Position numbers and translations under genes: made by a program. The notes beneath the pieces were generated by a model, which was not told where the DNA came from, did no database searches, and worked only from the letters and a program-made list of their open reading frames with translations. From positions 41,936 through 105,935 of the forward strand of contig JWIT01000024.1 of the NCBI GenBank assembly GCA_000949895.1: a stretch of DNA of 64,000 bases. The letters run 5' to 3'. Below, in pieces: positions 41,002 to 50,971 of the stretch (the stretch's first letter is position 1; every line of letters begins with the position of its first letter). The DNA is from Agrobacterium arsenijevicii (GTDB lineage: Bacteria; Pseudomonadota; Alphaproteobacteria; Rhizobiales; Rhizobiaceae).

Positions 41002-42003
41002 ATGACGGCAAAAATTCTATTCGTGGGTGGCTCCGGTGTTGTCGGACAACAAATGGTTCGTCTCTTTCGCAAAAGGCACCCGGAGCTGCCAATCCTGATC
41101 GGCGGGAGAGATGTCGAAAAAGCATACTCCATTGCCCAAGATGTCGGCCTGGCTGACGCGGTACAGGTCGATACAGCACAACCGCGGCTTGGGCTTGATC
41201 CGGACATCCCGGTCTCTGCCGTCGTGATGCTGGCGCCGGACGCTGGCCTGTACGGTTTGCGCTTTGCGCAGGACATGCGGCTCCCCTACTTGAGCATTGG
41301 CAACTGGCTAATCGAAGTCGGCGCGGAAATGGCCCATTTTATGCGTCGTCCCGATGCGTCGCCCGTAGTACTTTCCAGCCACTGGCATGGCGGACCATCG
41401 ATTTTCTTGGCGATAGCATCGTCGAAGGACCTGGATGTCGTACATTCGATCAAGGTTGGAGCAATCGTGGATGACCTCGACCCAACGGGGCCTGCCGCGC
41501 TGGAGGACATGGAAATGGCAGTGGAAGGTGCCTCCAGCGTTCTGGGTTTCAAAGGTGGGCGCCGCGTCTGGTTGAGTGGTGACAACGCCAAAAGGAGTAT
41601 CAATGCAATAGATGGCAGACCGTTTTCGGCCGCAGCTTTTGCACCCTATGACATCGTCAGCCTCCACGCTGCGACGGGCGCGCAGGAGGTTCGCTTCGAT
41701 CTTGCCAGCGGCATTTCCTCCAGTCGTTTGCGTGGAGGGGATGTGGGAACCGAATTGATCCTCGAAATCGACGGCGAGATAGACGGTCGACCGACGGTGC
41801 GACGCTCGACTCTGGAATTTACGAGAGGGCAAGCGACGTTGACGGGTCTCAGTGCCGTTTTGTCACTTTCAACAACTCTTGGGCTAGAAGGGCGTCCAGC
41901 AGTTCCCCCCAGCCTCTACTTTCCCGAGCAGCTGATGGATCCGAACTGGTTCTTAGAAGAGCTCAGACAGGCAGGAGCGACGATCAATATTGACTTGAGC
42001 TAA
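41002..42003 (+). CDS. NAD(P)-binding saccharopine-dehydrogenase-like protein
   Basis: A 333-aa protein. The N-terminal Rossmann motif is ILFVGGSGVVGQQMVRLF, followed by IGGRDVEKAYSIAQ, as in saccharopine-dehydrogenase-like oxidoreductases. The C-terminal half is less conserved. ATG 41002 follows GATAGGAGACATTTG. It is 88 bp after the hydrolase gene and probably cotranscribed. The reaction is unknown. Confidence 0.75.
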   Translation: MTAKILFVGGSGVVGQQMVRLFRKRHPELPILIGGRDVEKAYSIAQDVGLADAVQVDTAQPRLGLDPDIPVSAVVMLAPDAGLYGLRFAQDMRLPYLSIGNWLIEVGAEMAHFMRRPDASPVVLSSHWHGGPSIFLAIASSKDLDVVHSIKVGAIVDDLDPTGPAALEDMEMAVEGASSVLGFKGGRRVWLSGDNAKRSINAIDGRPFSAAAFAPYDIVSLHAATGAQEVRFDLASGISSSRLRGGDVGTELILEIDGEIDGRPTVRRSTLEFTRGQATLTGLSAVLSLSTTLGLEGRPAVPPSLYFPEQLMDPNWFLEELRQAGATINIDLS

Positions 42004-42206
42004 GGTCAATGGACCCTCCGAGACCCAACCGCGGCTGCAGCAATTTCGAAGCCCGGGTAGCAGTAGGGGGCCAATGCGAGAGGGAGATGAGCTGCATTCC
42101 CTCCGGACCGAAATTTCCGCTGGAATGCCGATCCGGCGATCAAACACCTCACGGCGTTTGATTGGTTCAAGGCCGGTAAGAACGGCGGTTCCATGGCGTC
42201 AGAAGA
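42004..42206. other. Intergenic region between convergent units
   Basis: No gene or clear terminator seen. Confidence 0.2.
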
Positions 42207-43133
42207 CTAGGTGTTCTTCAGTGCATCGAGGAACAGGCGTTCGAAGGCCTGTGCGTCCACACCTGTGACGATCGTGGCATTGGTTGCCCGTCCAGCAAGA
42301 TGCCGCTCGCTTATGGCGGCAATCACCTGTCCTGCCGCCGGACCGGCGTCGGTGTAAATGGAGACATGACCGGAAACGGTTTCGAAAATCTCGGGCGCCA
42401 GCATCCACGCGATTGCGCTTGGATCATGCAGGCACGGATCCTTGGCGCCATAATTGATCAGGAGATGGGCGGCTTCTTTCGCCGCCGGCGTTCCAATGGC
42501 GATTGCTTCTGCGATCATCCCGTCGGAGACGACAGCCTGACGGGTGACGTCGAGGCCAAGCATGGTGATCGGTATGCCGCTGTCGAAAACGATGGAAGCG
42601 GCATGGGGGTCGACCGCAAAATTGAATTCCGCAAGCGGTGTCGTATTGCCCGGGCAGAAAGCCGCGCCGCCCATGATGGTGATCGTGCTTACAAATTCCG
42701 ACAGTTGCGGATCAAGGAGAAGCGCGAGTGCAATATTGGTCAGCGGGCCGGTGGCGCAGATATGAAGCTTGCCTTCCGCTCTCGCAATCCTTGCAATTTC
42801 CGTTGCCGCATGGCCGTTGCTGAGCGGCATGATCGGTGCGGGCAGTGTACTGCCGGCAAGCCCATCCTGACCGTGCATGATGGAAACCCTGCCTCTGGTG
42901 GCCATGATCGGCCGCGCCGCACCGGCATAGACCGGAATGTCTCGTCGGCCGGCCAGTTCAAGAATGCGCCGCGCATTGTTCAGCACCGGCTCGAGGCCGA
43001 CGTTACCGGCAACGCAGGTGACGCCGATCATCTCCAGCGCATCACGCCGGCCAAGAGCGAAAAGCATTGCCAACGCGTCATCGGCGCCCGGGTCGCAATC
43101 GTAGAGAAAACGCAAAGGAGCCATGGGGATCAA
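42207..43133 (-). CDS. Inosine-uridine-preferring nucleoside hydrolase family protein
   Basis: A 308-aa enzyme. The N-terminal calcium-binding signature is YDCDPGADDALAMLFALG, followed by GVTCVAGNVGLE, FNFAVDPHAA and the usual C-terminal HDPSAIAWML. The family cleaves N-glycosidic bonds of nucleosides and related N-ribosides. It is the last gene of a polyamine-type ABC operon, with its start overlapping the ATPase stop. It suggests that the transported compound, or its metabolite, carries an N-glycosidic bond. Confidence 0.9.
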   Translation of the reverse strand: MIPMAPLRFLYDCDPGADDALAMLFALGRRDALEMIGVTCVAGNVGLEPVLNNARRILELAGRRDIPVYAGAARPIMATRGRVSIMHGQDGLAGSTLPAPIMPLSNGHAATEIARIARAEGKLHICATGPLTNIALALLLDPQLSEFVSTITIMGGAAFCPGNTTPLAEFNFAVDPHAASIVFDSGIPITMLGLDVTRQAVVSDGMIAEAIAIGTPAAKEAAHLLINYGAKDPCLHDPSAIAWMLAPEIFETVSGHVSIYTDAGPAAGQVIAAISERHLAGRATNATIVTGVDAQAFERLFLDALKNT

Positions 43134-44188
43134 TCCTTGTCGCCGAGGAAACGTGCGGATTCAGGTGACCAGCCGAAACGGATTGTTGTTCCCACCTCGA
43201 CATCGCCTGCCTGCGCGGGTGCCCTTGCGATAATCTCCTGCTCGCCGGCATCAATGATGACCCGGAGTTCGGAGCCGCCATAAACGGTTTCGCGAACGCG
43301 CCCTTCACAAAATCCTTCACCCAGCGTGATGGCTTCAGGGCGCACGACGATGGCCCCCTTCGTGCCCGCATCCGGGCTGTTACCGGGAATAGGCAGCGTG
43401 CCGATGGCAGTTTGCAGGGCGCCATCCTTCACCGTACCGCGAATGATTGACGAGGTACCGATAAAGTCTGCGACGAAGAGGTTCTGCGGCGCTTCATACA
43501 TCTGGCGTGGCGTGCCGAGCTGGGCGATCTTGCCGTCGTTCATCAGGCAGATGCGGTCGGAAAGGGCAAGCGCTTCCTGCTGGTCGTGTGTGACGAAGAT
43601 GATCGTCGCACCCGTCTCGCGATGGATGCGCTTGATTTCGATCTGCATCACCTCGCGCAGCTTGGCGTCGAGCGCGCCGAGCGGCTCGTCCATCAGGATG
43701 ATGGCCGGATCATAGACGAGGCAGCGCGCGAGCGCGACGCGCTGCTGCTGGCCGCCCGAAAGCTGCGAGGGCGATCGGCCGGCGGCGTGGGCAAGACCAA
43801 CGGTCTCGAGCGCCTTCGTTACCTTGAGGTCGATTTCGGCTTTGGGAAGGCTGCGCATTTTCAACGCAAAACCGACATTCTCGGCCACGGTCATATGCGG
43901 AAACAGAGCATAGTTCTGGAAGACCACGCCGATGTCGCGCTTGTTGACCGGAGCGTATGTCTGGTCCTTGCCGTCGATGACGACGGTGCCGGTGCTCGGT
44001 TCCTGCAGGCCGCAGATCAATTGCAACAGGGTGGTCTTGCCTGATCCGGATGGTCCAAGCAGCGTCAGCAGTTCACCTTTGCGAACTTCGAGGTCGACGT
44101 GATCGAGGGCGACGGTCGCGCCGTAAATCTTGGCGAGACCCTTTACCTTAAGCTTGATTTCGGGCGTGGCGGCAGAGGTAGCTGACAT
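43130..44188 (-). CDS. Spermidine/putrescine-type ABC transporter ATPase
   Basis: A 352-aa PotA-like ATPase. Walker A is GPSGSGKTT, the signature is LSGGQQQRVALARC, Walker B is IILMDEPLGALD, and a C-terminal TOBE domain follows. ATG 44188 has AAAGGA 12 nt upstream; an ATG at 44236 is an alternative. It works with the fused permease encoded just upstream. Confidence 0.9.
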   Translation of the reverse strand: MSATSAATPEIKLKVKGLAKIYGATVALDHVDLEVRKGELLTLLGPSGSGKTTLLQLICGLQEPSTGTVVIDGKDQTYAPVNKRDIGVVFQNYALFPHMTVAENVGFALKMRSLPKAEIDLKVTKALETVGLAHAAGRSPSQLSGGQQQRVALARCLVYDPAIILMDEPLGALDAKLREVMQIEIKRIHRETGATIIFVTHDQQEALALSDRICLMNDGKIAQLGTPRQMYEAPQNLFVADFIGTSSIIRGTVKDGALQTAIGTLPIPGNSPDAGTKGAIVVRPEAITLGEGFCEGRVRETVYGGSELRVIIDAGEQEIIARAPAQAGDVEVGTTIRFGWSPESARFLGDKD

Positions 44189-44237
44189 GTCTGGAGAAAT
44201 TCCTTTGGTCGTGAGGAGGGAAGCTGGCGCACGCATG

Positions 44238-45974
44238 TCAGCGGGGCCTTGCCTTTTCGGCGATGACGAAGAGGATCGTCACCACCACCACGATGAAGAC
44301 CGAGGCCGCGGCCAGGGTCGGGGAAATGCTGAGGATGATATCGTCCCACATCTGTTTCGGCAGCGTCTGCTTGACACCGGCACCGACGAACAGCGCAATC
44401 GTCAGTTCCTCGAAGGAATGAAGCAGGCCGAACAGGAAGGCGGCAACCGCGCCGCCCTTGACGAGCGGCAACAGCACGAGCCGGATCTGCTGCCAGCGGC
44501 TGGCGCCGAGCGTTTCCGCCGCCTGCAGCAGACGCCAGTCGACGCTGCGGAAGGTGGTCAGCAATATGACGAAGACGATCGGCATGGCAGAAAGCGTATG
44601 TCCGAGCACGATACCGGTATTTGTCGCGATCAGGCCGACCTTGGCCAGAACGTAGAACAGGGAGACGCCGATAACGATGTTCGGCACCACCATGGGCAGC
44701 ATGAAGGAGAGAAAGATCAGCCCGCCGGCTTTCCGTTGCGAACGGGCCAGACCATAGGCGGCGAGGCCTGAAATGATGGTGGCGATGACGCCCGTGACGA
44801 TGGCGATGATGGCGGAACGGGTGGTTGCACCCATCCACTGGTCCGATCCCATATAGGCCTGGAACCAGCGCAGCGAGAAGCTCTTGGGCGGGAATTCGAG
44901 GAAGGTCGATCCGGAAAAAGCCATTGGCGGAAAGGCGAGCACGGGCACGATCAATATCGCAATCACCAGCCAGACGAACACGGTGAATGCGCCGCGGCCC
45001 AGACGTGCCGGCAGCAGGCGGGCGATAAACTCGCTGACCGCCGCGCCGACCTCGATGACGATGCCGCCGATGGCTCCGATGATGCCGCCGCGCCTTGCAA
45101 CAGCACCGTGGCCGGAGACGGAGGACATGCCGAAGAAGCGGTCATAAAGTGCGATGGTGATCAGCGTGACCGCGAGCAGCAGGGCGGCAAGAGCGCCAGC
45201 GAGCCGCAGGTTGAAGAGCTTCTGCACCTGGGTAATCATCATCTGGCCGATGACGGTCTCGTTGGGCGAGCCGAGCAGCGCTGGCGTGATGAAGAAGCCG
45301 AGGCCCATGACGAAGATCAACAGGCCGGCGGCAGCAACGCCCGGCATGGAGAGCGGTACGAAAATTCGCCAGAAGGACTGGCTGCGGCTCGCCCCCATGG
45401 TCATGGCAGCCGGAACGAGACGGCTGTCGATGGCAAGCATCGTCGGAAGCATGGTCAGGATGGCGATTGGCAGCATGGCGTGGGCCATGCCGAAGACGAC
45501 GGCGCCCCGGCCATAGAGCAGGTTGAGTTCAGTATCAAAACCCATGCCGACGAGCAATTGTGCAACGATGCCCTTGCGCGCCAAAAGCACGATCCACGCG
45601 AAATTCTTCAGAAGCGGGCTCACCCAGAACGGCAGGAGCACAAGCCACATTGCCATGCGCCGCCGGCGTTCTTCCATGCCGGCTAGCCAGACCGCGATCG
45701 GGTAGGCGACCAGCAGGCAGACGATGGTGACCTGCGCGGCAATCGCAAAGGTGTTGGCAAGGACTTTGACATAGACGCCGGCTGAAAACATCTGGCGGTA
45801 GACGGAAAGGTCGAAAGCGCCCGTTTTAGGGTCGACGAAGGATTGCCAGATCAGCGCGCCGGCCGGAAGGATCAGCAACAGCGCCATATAGGCGAGACCC
45901 GGCGTGGAGAGCCACAGGCTGTCGAGCGTCGGGCGTCGGCTGGCAGGTGTTTGTGCGGCGGAAAGTTCAGCCAT
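44238..45974 (-). CDS. Fused PotB-PotC-type ABC permease
   Basis: A 578-aa permease with two permease halves in one chain. The first EAA loop reads VPAAMTMGASRSQSFWRIFVPL and the second LLQAAETLGASRWQQIRLVLLPL. About twelve membrane segments are predicted. Polyamine-type systems usually have two separate permease genes; fused forms are known in rhizobia. Start ATG 45974 chosen; no strong ribosome binding site. Confidence 0.9.
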   Translation of the reverse strand: MAELSAAQTPASRRPTLDSLWLSTPGLAYMALLLILPAGALIWQSFVDPKTGAFDLSVYRQMFSAGVYVKVLANTFAIAAQVTIVCLLVAYPIAVWLAGMEERRRRMAMWLVLLPFWVSPLLKNFAWIVLLARKGIVAQLLVGMGFDTELNLLYGRGAVVFGMAHAMLPIAILTMLPTMLAIDSRLVPAAMTMGASRSQSFWRIFVPLSMPGVAAAGLLIFVMGLGFFITPALLGSPNETVIGQMMITQVQKLFNLRLAGALAALLLAVTLITIALYDRFFGMSSVSGHGAVARRGGIIGAIGGIVIEVGAAVSEFIARLLPARLGRGAFTVFVWLVIAILIVPVLAFPPMAFSGSTFLEFPPKSFSLRWFQAYMGSDQWMGATTRSAIIAIVTGVIATIISGLAAYGLARSQRKAGGLIFLSFMLPMVVPNIVIGVSLFYVLAKVGLIATNTGIVLGHTLSAMPIVFVILLTTFRSVDWRLLQAAETLGASRWQQIRLVLLPLVKGGAVAAFLFGLLHSFEELTIALFVGAGVKQTLPKQMWDDIILSISPTLAAASVFIVVVVTILFVIAEKARPR

Positions 45975-46090
45975 GGAGTTCCCGTTTGTTGAAATGGCCC
46001 GTTCCACCTTAGCGGAACCGGGCCACCCTTTGTCAGAAATGCAGCCCCGCCGAAAGGCGAAGCCGGGAATTCAGGTGGTCTGGTCGAAAA

Positions 46091-47161
46091 TCAGCTGAGG
46101 ATCCACTGTTCGAAACGCTGGGTAAGATCATCCTGATGCTCCGCCCAGTATGCGGCGTTGAGAACGGTTAGGCCCTTGATGTTGTTGGGCGCCGTCGGCA
46201 GGAGAACGGCCTTTTCCGCGCTCAGGTGATCATAGGCCTTCATGTTGGTCGGGCCGCAGGCAAGGAGGTCGGTATAGGCCGCCTGACGCTTGGCATCGAG
46301 GCACCATTCGATGAACTTGCGGGCAAGGTCGGCTTTTTCGGTATTACCGGCAATGGTCCAGCCGTCGATATTGAACAGGCCGCCGTTCCAGACGATGCCT
46401 GCCGGTGCGCCGGCATTGATTGCCGCCTGCGCGCGGGTCGACCAGGTGGACATCATGTCCAGTTCGCCATCCTTGAGGAGCTGTGTCGCATGGGCGCCGG
46501 AGGTCCACCAGATGTTGATCTTGGACTTGATCTTGTCGAGGCTCTTGAAGGCGCGATCGACGTCGAGCGGGTAAAGCTTGTCGAGCGGAACGCCATCGGC
46601 CAACAGCGCCATTTCAAGCGTGGTGACGGGGCTGCGCCACAGGCCGCGGCGACCTTCGAAGGCCTCCACGTTCCAGAAATCGGCCCAGCTTGTCGGGACC
46701 TTCTTCATAGTGTCCTTGCGATAACCCATGGCAAGCGCGAAGATCGCGACGCCCGCGAAGTCAGGCTCGAACGTATTCGGAGTGAAGTCCTCCTTGTTCG
46801 GGACCTCGATGTTGAGCGGCAGCATATACTTGTCGCCGAGCTGGCGGATGCGCAGGACATGTTCCGGTGTCATCAACGCGACGTCGAACAGCTTGGTATC
46901 GGTGTCGACGGCCATCTTGTATTGCGGGATGGGATCCGGCTCGTTGGTGTTGGTCTGGATCACGACGCCAGTTTCAGCGGCGAAAGTGTCGTAGAACGCG
47001 ACCTTGAAACCCTCGTAAAATGCGCCACCCATGTCGCGCACGACCAGCGTTTCACCGGCAAATGCACGCGAGCCTTTCAGAATGGTCGGCGCGGCCAGAG
47101 CTACGGCGGCAAGTCCCGTGGTTGCCTTCATGAATGTGCGGCGCGAGAAATTGTTGTTCAT
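46091..47161 (-). CDS. Periplasmic binding protein, spermidine/putrescine type, Tat-exported
   Basis: A 356-aa binding protein with a twin-arginine leader (SRRTFMKATTGLAAVALAAP, cleavage after AFA). The mature protein starts GETLVVRDMGGAFYEGF, as in PotD/PotF-like proteins for polyamines and other small cations or organic acids. It is the first transporter gene of the operon, so it determines the substrate. The ligand cannot be read from sequence. Confidence 0.9.
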   Translation of the reverse strand: MNNNFSRRTFMKATTGLAAVALAAPTILKGSRAFAGETLVVRDMGGAFYEGFKVAFYDTFAAETGVVIQTNTNEPDPIPQYKMAVDTDTKLFDVALMTPEHVLRIRQLGDKYMLPLNIEVPNKEDFTPNTFEPDFAGVAIFALAMGYRKDTMKKVPTSWADFWNVEAFEGRRGLWRSPVTTLEMALLADGVPLDKLYPLDVDRAFKSLDKIKSKINIWWTSGAHATQLLKDGELDMMSTWSTRAQAAINAGAPAGIVWNGGLFNIDGWTIAGNTEKADLARKFIEWCLDAKRQAAYTDLLACGPTNMKAYDHLSAEKAVLLPTAPNNIKGLTVLNAAYWAEHQDDLTQRFEQWILS

Positions 47162-47227
47162 TGTACCCTCCGTTATTGGTTTTGATCTTTATCAGCCTAC
47201 ATTTGCCAACCGAGCGGTTTCGGTAAA

Positions 47228-48433
47228 TTACAATTTTCCGTGCATCTGCTTTGGGACATGCGAAGCAAGTTGGCCATGGCTGCGGCAGAACCTTTCCACG
47301 GCCTTCGTAAGCGCCTCGTCGCAGGCGGCAAGTTGCGTTTCGTCGATGAATTCATCGGGCCGGTGCCCCTGATCCATGCTGCCGGGACCGCATATCACAA
47401 CGGGAACATCGAGCGCCTGGGCGAAAAGTCCGCCTTCCGTGCCGAAGCTCAGGCGGCATTGCGGCGTATCCTTCGGCAGACACGCGGAAAACGCGGCGAC
47501 AGCGGGATTGTCGAGTTCGGTCGACAATCCCGGATAGCTGCCGGTATTTTCTATGTCGAGTGTGGCCTCGGCAAAACGGGCCTTATGGGGTTTCAGAGCT
47601 GTCTGGCCAGACTTGCGGATGCTGTCGGCAAGCGCCAGCGGATCGTCCGCCGCCAGCATGCGACATTCCATGAACAGTTCGGCGCGATCCGGCACCAGAT
47701 TGACGACCGTGCCGCCGGTGAGCTTGCCGACATGCACGGTGGCGTAGGGAACGGAATAACCCTCTTCCCTTGAACCTTTGGCTTCGATTTCATCCTGCAG
47801 GCGGCGCAGGCCAGTGATGAAATCCGTGGCAATGTGCAGGGCATTGAGGGCCAGCGGCGCTTCCGCCGAATGACGCGGTGAGCCTGTAAACGAGACGTGG
47901 AAAGCCATCTTGCCCTTGTGCCCGAGCCCCAGCCGCATGGAGGTGGGTTCACCCACGACGATCAGGTCGGGAAAAATGCCGCGTGCCGAAATGTCGTCTA
48001 TCATCGGCCGCACACCGACGCAGCCGATTTCCTCGTCGTAGGAGATGGCGATCCACAGCGGAGCCGTCAGGTCTGTCGTGCCCATCCTCTCGGCCAATGC
48101 CATGACGCAGGCGACGAAGCCTTTCATGTCGGCGCTGCCACGGCCATAAAGCCGTCCGTTGCCGCGCGTCATTTCAAACGGCGGAACGGTCCAGTCCTGC
48201 CCGGCGGCGGGAACCACATCGACATGCCCTGACAGCATCAGCCCGCCGGCGACGTCAGGCCCGAACCGGGCCAGAAGAGAGGCCTTCTTGCCCGTCGCAT
48301 CCGGAAAGCGTTCGCAGTTTGCTCCAGCTTTCCGCAACGCGGCTTCGATTTCCGTAATCAGCGGCAGGTTCGTTTCCGAACTGACGGTGGGATGGGCGAT
48401 GAGACGCGCCAGCCAGGCTTCCGTCGGCGTCAC
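47228..48433 (-). CDS. M20-family deacylase (acetylornithine deacetylase-like)
   Basis: A 401-aa zinc enzyme. Metal and catalytic motifs are LSGHVDVVP, GRGSADMKGF and ISYDEEIGCVGVRP, and the dimerisation domain is intact. It hydrolyses amide bonds such as N-acyl amino acids. The start is GTG 48433 with GGAGG 7 nt upstream, overlapping the glucosidase stop by 4 nt (GTGA). It sits between the ABC transporter and the glucosidase, so the substrate probably is a conjugated amino compound. The argE name would overstate the evidence. Confidence 0.9.
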   Translation of the reverse strand: MTPTEAWLARLIAHPTVSSETNLPLITEIEAALRKAGANCERFPDATGKKASLLARFGPDVAGGLMLSGHVDVVPAAGQDWTVPPFEMTRGNGRLYGRGSADMKGFVACVMALAERMGTTDLTAPLWIAISYDEEIGCVGVRPMIDDISARGIFPDLIVVGEPTSMRLGLGHKGKMAFHVSFTGSPRHSAEAPLALNALHIATDFITGLRRLQDEIEAKGSREEGYSVPYATVHVGKLTGGTVVNLVPDRAELFMECRMLAADDPLALADSIRKSGQTALKPHKARFAEATLDIENTGSYPGLSTELDNPAVAAFSACLPKDTPQCRLSFGTEGGLFAQALDVPVVICGPGSMDQGHRPDEFIDETQLAACDEALTKAVERFCRSHGQLASHVPKQMHGKL

Positions 48434-50781
48434 AATCTTGCCTCCGTCGCATCCATCGCGGCATTGATCTCTTCGATCAAATGAGCGACTTCGGCTTCGG
48501 GGATAGAAAGGCGCAGACGCCGTTCCAGCGAGGTGAAAATGCCGAAGAAGGAATTCGAGCAATGCTGAAGCATCCGCATCGCATCTTCTGGCGAGATATT
48601 GCAACGGGCGGTGAGATAAGCGCAGATACCTTCGCAGGCGATCGCATTGGGAAGCACATAGGCGGGCTGCGTATCATAGGCCAGACGCCGGAAAGGCAGG
48701 ACCGAAGGTTTCAGCTTGAGATCGGCGGTCAGTTGCGCAGCACGTGAGGATGCCCCGACGACGAGGCGCGCCTCGACGCCTTCCAGCACCCAGCGCTTGA
48801 GGGCCGGATCCCAGATCGCCAGATCAGAGCCTTTCAGCGTGATCTCGATCCGCCTGCTTTCGCCGGGCTGCAGCAGAGGCTTGGCAAAGCCCTTCAATTC
48901 CTGCGGCGAACGTTTCAGCCTCTTGCCCGGGGCCTGAAGATAAAGCTGTGCGACTTCCGCACCGGCACGATCGCCCGTGTTGGTAACCGTAAATGCAACC
49001 GCGATCGCGTCATTGAGGCCGATCTCAGTGGCGGAAAGGGAGAGGTCGGCGTAAGCGAATGTGGTGTAGCTGAGACCATGGCCAAACGGGAACAGCGGCT
49101 CGATCTCGCGCATGTCATAGGATCTGTAACCGACATGGATGCCTTCCCCATAGACATGCTGACCATTTTCGCCGGGATAGTGCAGGAAGCCGGGAACATC
49201 GGTCAGGCGCTTCGGGAAGGTGACGGAAAGCTTGCCCGATGGATTGACGGCACCGGTCAGCACGTCGGCAACCGCACCGCCCATCGCCTGTCCGGAATAG
49301 AAGGTAACGAGCACCGCGCCCACTTTCTCGATCCATGGCATTTCAACTGCGTCGGGGCAGGCGATGATGACCGCGACCTTGTCAGAGACCGCTGCAAGTG
49401 CCGCAATCATCTCGTCCTGTCCGGGACCCAGCGTCAATGTGGTGCGGTCGGAACCTTCACCGTCATAAGCGCCTTCGGTCGAGGTGTAGACCAGTACGAG
49501 GTCCGCGCTGGCGGCCAGTTCGAGGGTCTCTGCATCCGCTTCCGTGCGGAAGGTCAGCGTCTGCTCGGCGCTTAGCACCTTCTGCAACTGCTCCAGCGGT
49601 TGATCTACCATGGTCGGAATGGTGGTGGCGCAACCCGAACCCTGAATGACCGGCGTGCCGGCATCGCGGCCGACGACGACGATCCGTCGCATTTGTGGCT
49701 GGATCGGCAGGAGGCCCTCATTACGCACCAGCACCATGGAGGCAGCCGCCATCGCACGCGCTTCGGCGTGATGTTCGTCCGCCGTATATGCGGGAACCGC
49801 ACCTTCGGCGCCCTTATGGCAAAGCGCGATCAAATCCAGCATGCGCCTGCAGGAAAGGTCCACTGTCGCGGCGGGGACCGCGCCCGAATCGAGCGCTGCC
49901 AGAAGATCGGCCTTGCGGCGCGGGCTTTCAGGCATGTCGAGATCGCCGCCCGCCATCAGCGAGGCGGGGCGGTCCTTGATGCCGTGCCAATCGGAGACGA
50001 CGACGCCTTCAAAACCCCAGTCCTTGCGAAGAACATCGTCGAGAAGCCATGGATCCTGCGATGCCTGAACGCCGTTGAGGCGGTTGTAGGAAGACATGAT
50101 CGTCCAGGGGTTGGACTGCTTGATCGCGATCTCGAAGCCCTTGAGATAGATTTCGCGAAGGGCGCGCTCGTCGACGATGCTGTCCATCGTCGTGCGTTCC
50201 ACCTCGGAGTTGTTGCAGGCGAAATGCTTGAGCGACGTGCCGACGCCCTGCGACTGGATGCCTTCGATCACGGCTGCCGAGAGCTTGCCGGTGACGAGCG
50301 GGTCTTCCGAATAATATTCATAGGAACGGCCGGCGAGCGGCGTGCGGCGTATGTTTATGCCGGGTCCCAGCAGAAGGTGCACGCCCATCGCCCGGCATTC
50401 CCTGCCAAGCAATGTGCCAAGGCGTTGCATCAGCGCCTCGTCCCAGCTGTTGCCCATGGCCGAACCGTTGGGAAAGCAGGTGGCGGGTTTCATTTCGCCC
50501 CAGGCGATGGCCACATCGCTGGCCCGCTGGTTGACGACGGACAGGAACGCATCGAGGTCCATGCCGCCACGCTCATCACTGTCGATCTGGGGAATGGAGT
50601 AACGCACGCCATAGGTGCCGTCCGTCATGATAACAGGCTTGATGCCATGTTCGGGTATGCCCGCCGTCTTCCACATGCCGAAGCCCGACAGCAGATCGAC
50701 CTTTTCCTGATTGGTCATTGCATCGACTATTCCGTCGTTCGCGTCTGCGGGTTGATCGGTGAACATGGTCGTATCGGACAA
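48430..50781 (-). CDS. GH3-family beta-glucosidase
   Basis: A 783-aa glycoside hydrolase family 3 enzyme. The nucleophile Asp is in GFEGVVVSDWHGI; KHFACNNSE and GPGINIRRTPLAGRSYEYYSEDP are further active-site parts. A C-terminal fibronectin-III-like domain contains EVAQLYLQAPGKRLKRSPQELKGF in its middle. About 70 residues beyond the usual end follow and look like an added helical tail. No signal peptide, so it hydrolyses imported glucosides. The start is TTG 50781 with GGAGG 5 nt upstream. It is coupled to the M20 gene downstream. Confidence 0.92.
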   Translation of the reverse strand: MSDTTMFTDQPADANDGIVDAMTNQEKVDLLSGFGMWKTAGIPEHGIKPVIMTDGTYGVRYSIPQIDSDERGGMDLDAFLSVVNQRASDVAIAWGEMKPATCFPNGSAMGNSWDEALMQRLGTLLGRECRAMGVHLLLGPGINIRRTPLAGRSYEYYSEDPLVTGKLSAAVIEGIQSQGVGTSLKHFACNNSEVERTTMDSIVDERALREIYLKGFEIAIKQSNPWTIMSSYNRLNGVQASQDPWLLDDVLRKDWGFEGVVVSDWHGIKDRPASLMAGGDLDMPESPRRKADLLAALDSGAVPAATVDLSCRRMLDLIALCHKGAEGAVPAYTADEHHAEARAMAAASMVLVRNEGLLPIQPQMRRIVVVGRDAGTPVIQGSGCATTIPTMVDQPLEQLQKVLSAEQTLTFRTEADAETLELAASADLVLVYTSTEGAYDGEGSDRTTLTLGPGQDEMIAALAAVSDKVAVIIACPDAVEMPWIEKVGAVLVTFYSGQAMGGAVADVLTGAVNPSGKLSVTFPKRLTDVPGFLHYPGENGQHVYGEGIHVGYRSYDMREIEPLFPFGHGLSYTTFAYADLSLSATEIGLNDAIAVAFTVTNTGDRAGAEVAQLYLQAPGKRLKRSPQELKGFAKPLLQPGESRRIEITLKGSDLAIWDPALKRWVLEGVEARLVVGASSRAAQLTADLKLKPSVLPFRRLAYDTQPAYVLPNAIACEGICAYLTARCNISPEDAMRMLQHCSNSFFGIFTSLERRLRLSIPEAEVAHLIEEINAAMDATEARL

Positions 50782-50916
50782 GGGAGCCTCCGTAGAAAAT
50801 GGGCCGGCAGCGGAGCGCGGCCGGCAATTGGCGCGCACAGTCTCATTGCGCGGCCAAAAAGAAAAATAAGATATTCGGAACTGGTGCTTAGAAAAAAGCG
50901 AGCCTGGCGGCGACGC

Positions 50917-50951
50917 ATTTCCAGTAAAAGCGGAATCGCTTTTACGTCTGG
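50917..50951. repeat. Second copy of the palindromic intergenic repeat
   Basis: A 35-bp exact copy of 34333-34367, with the hairpin AAAAGCG-GAAT-CGCTTTT. It lies in the gap between the LysR gene end and the glucosidase gene start, 20 bp before the LysR stop. Confidence 0.85.
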
Positions 50952-50971
50952 AGAATGCGCAAAAGAACATT

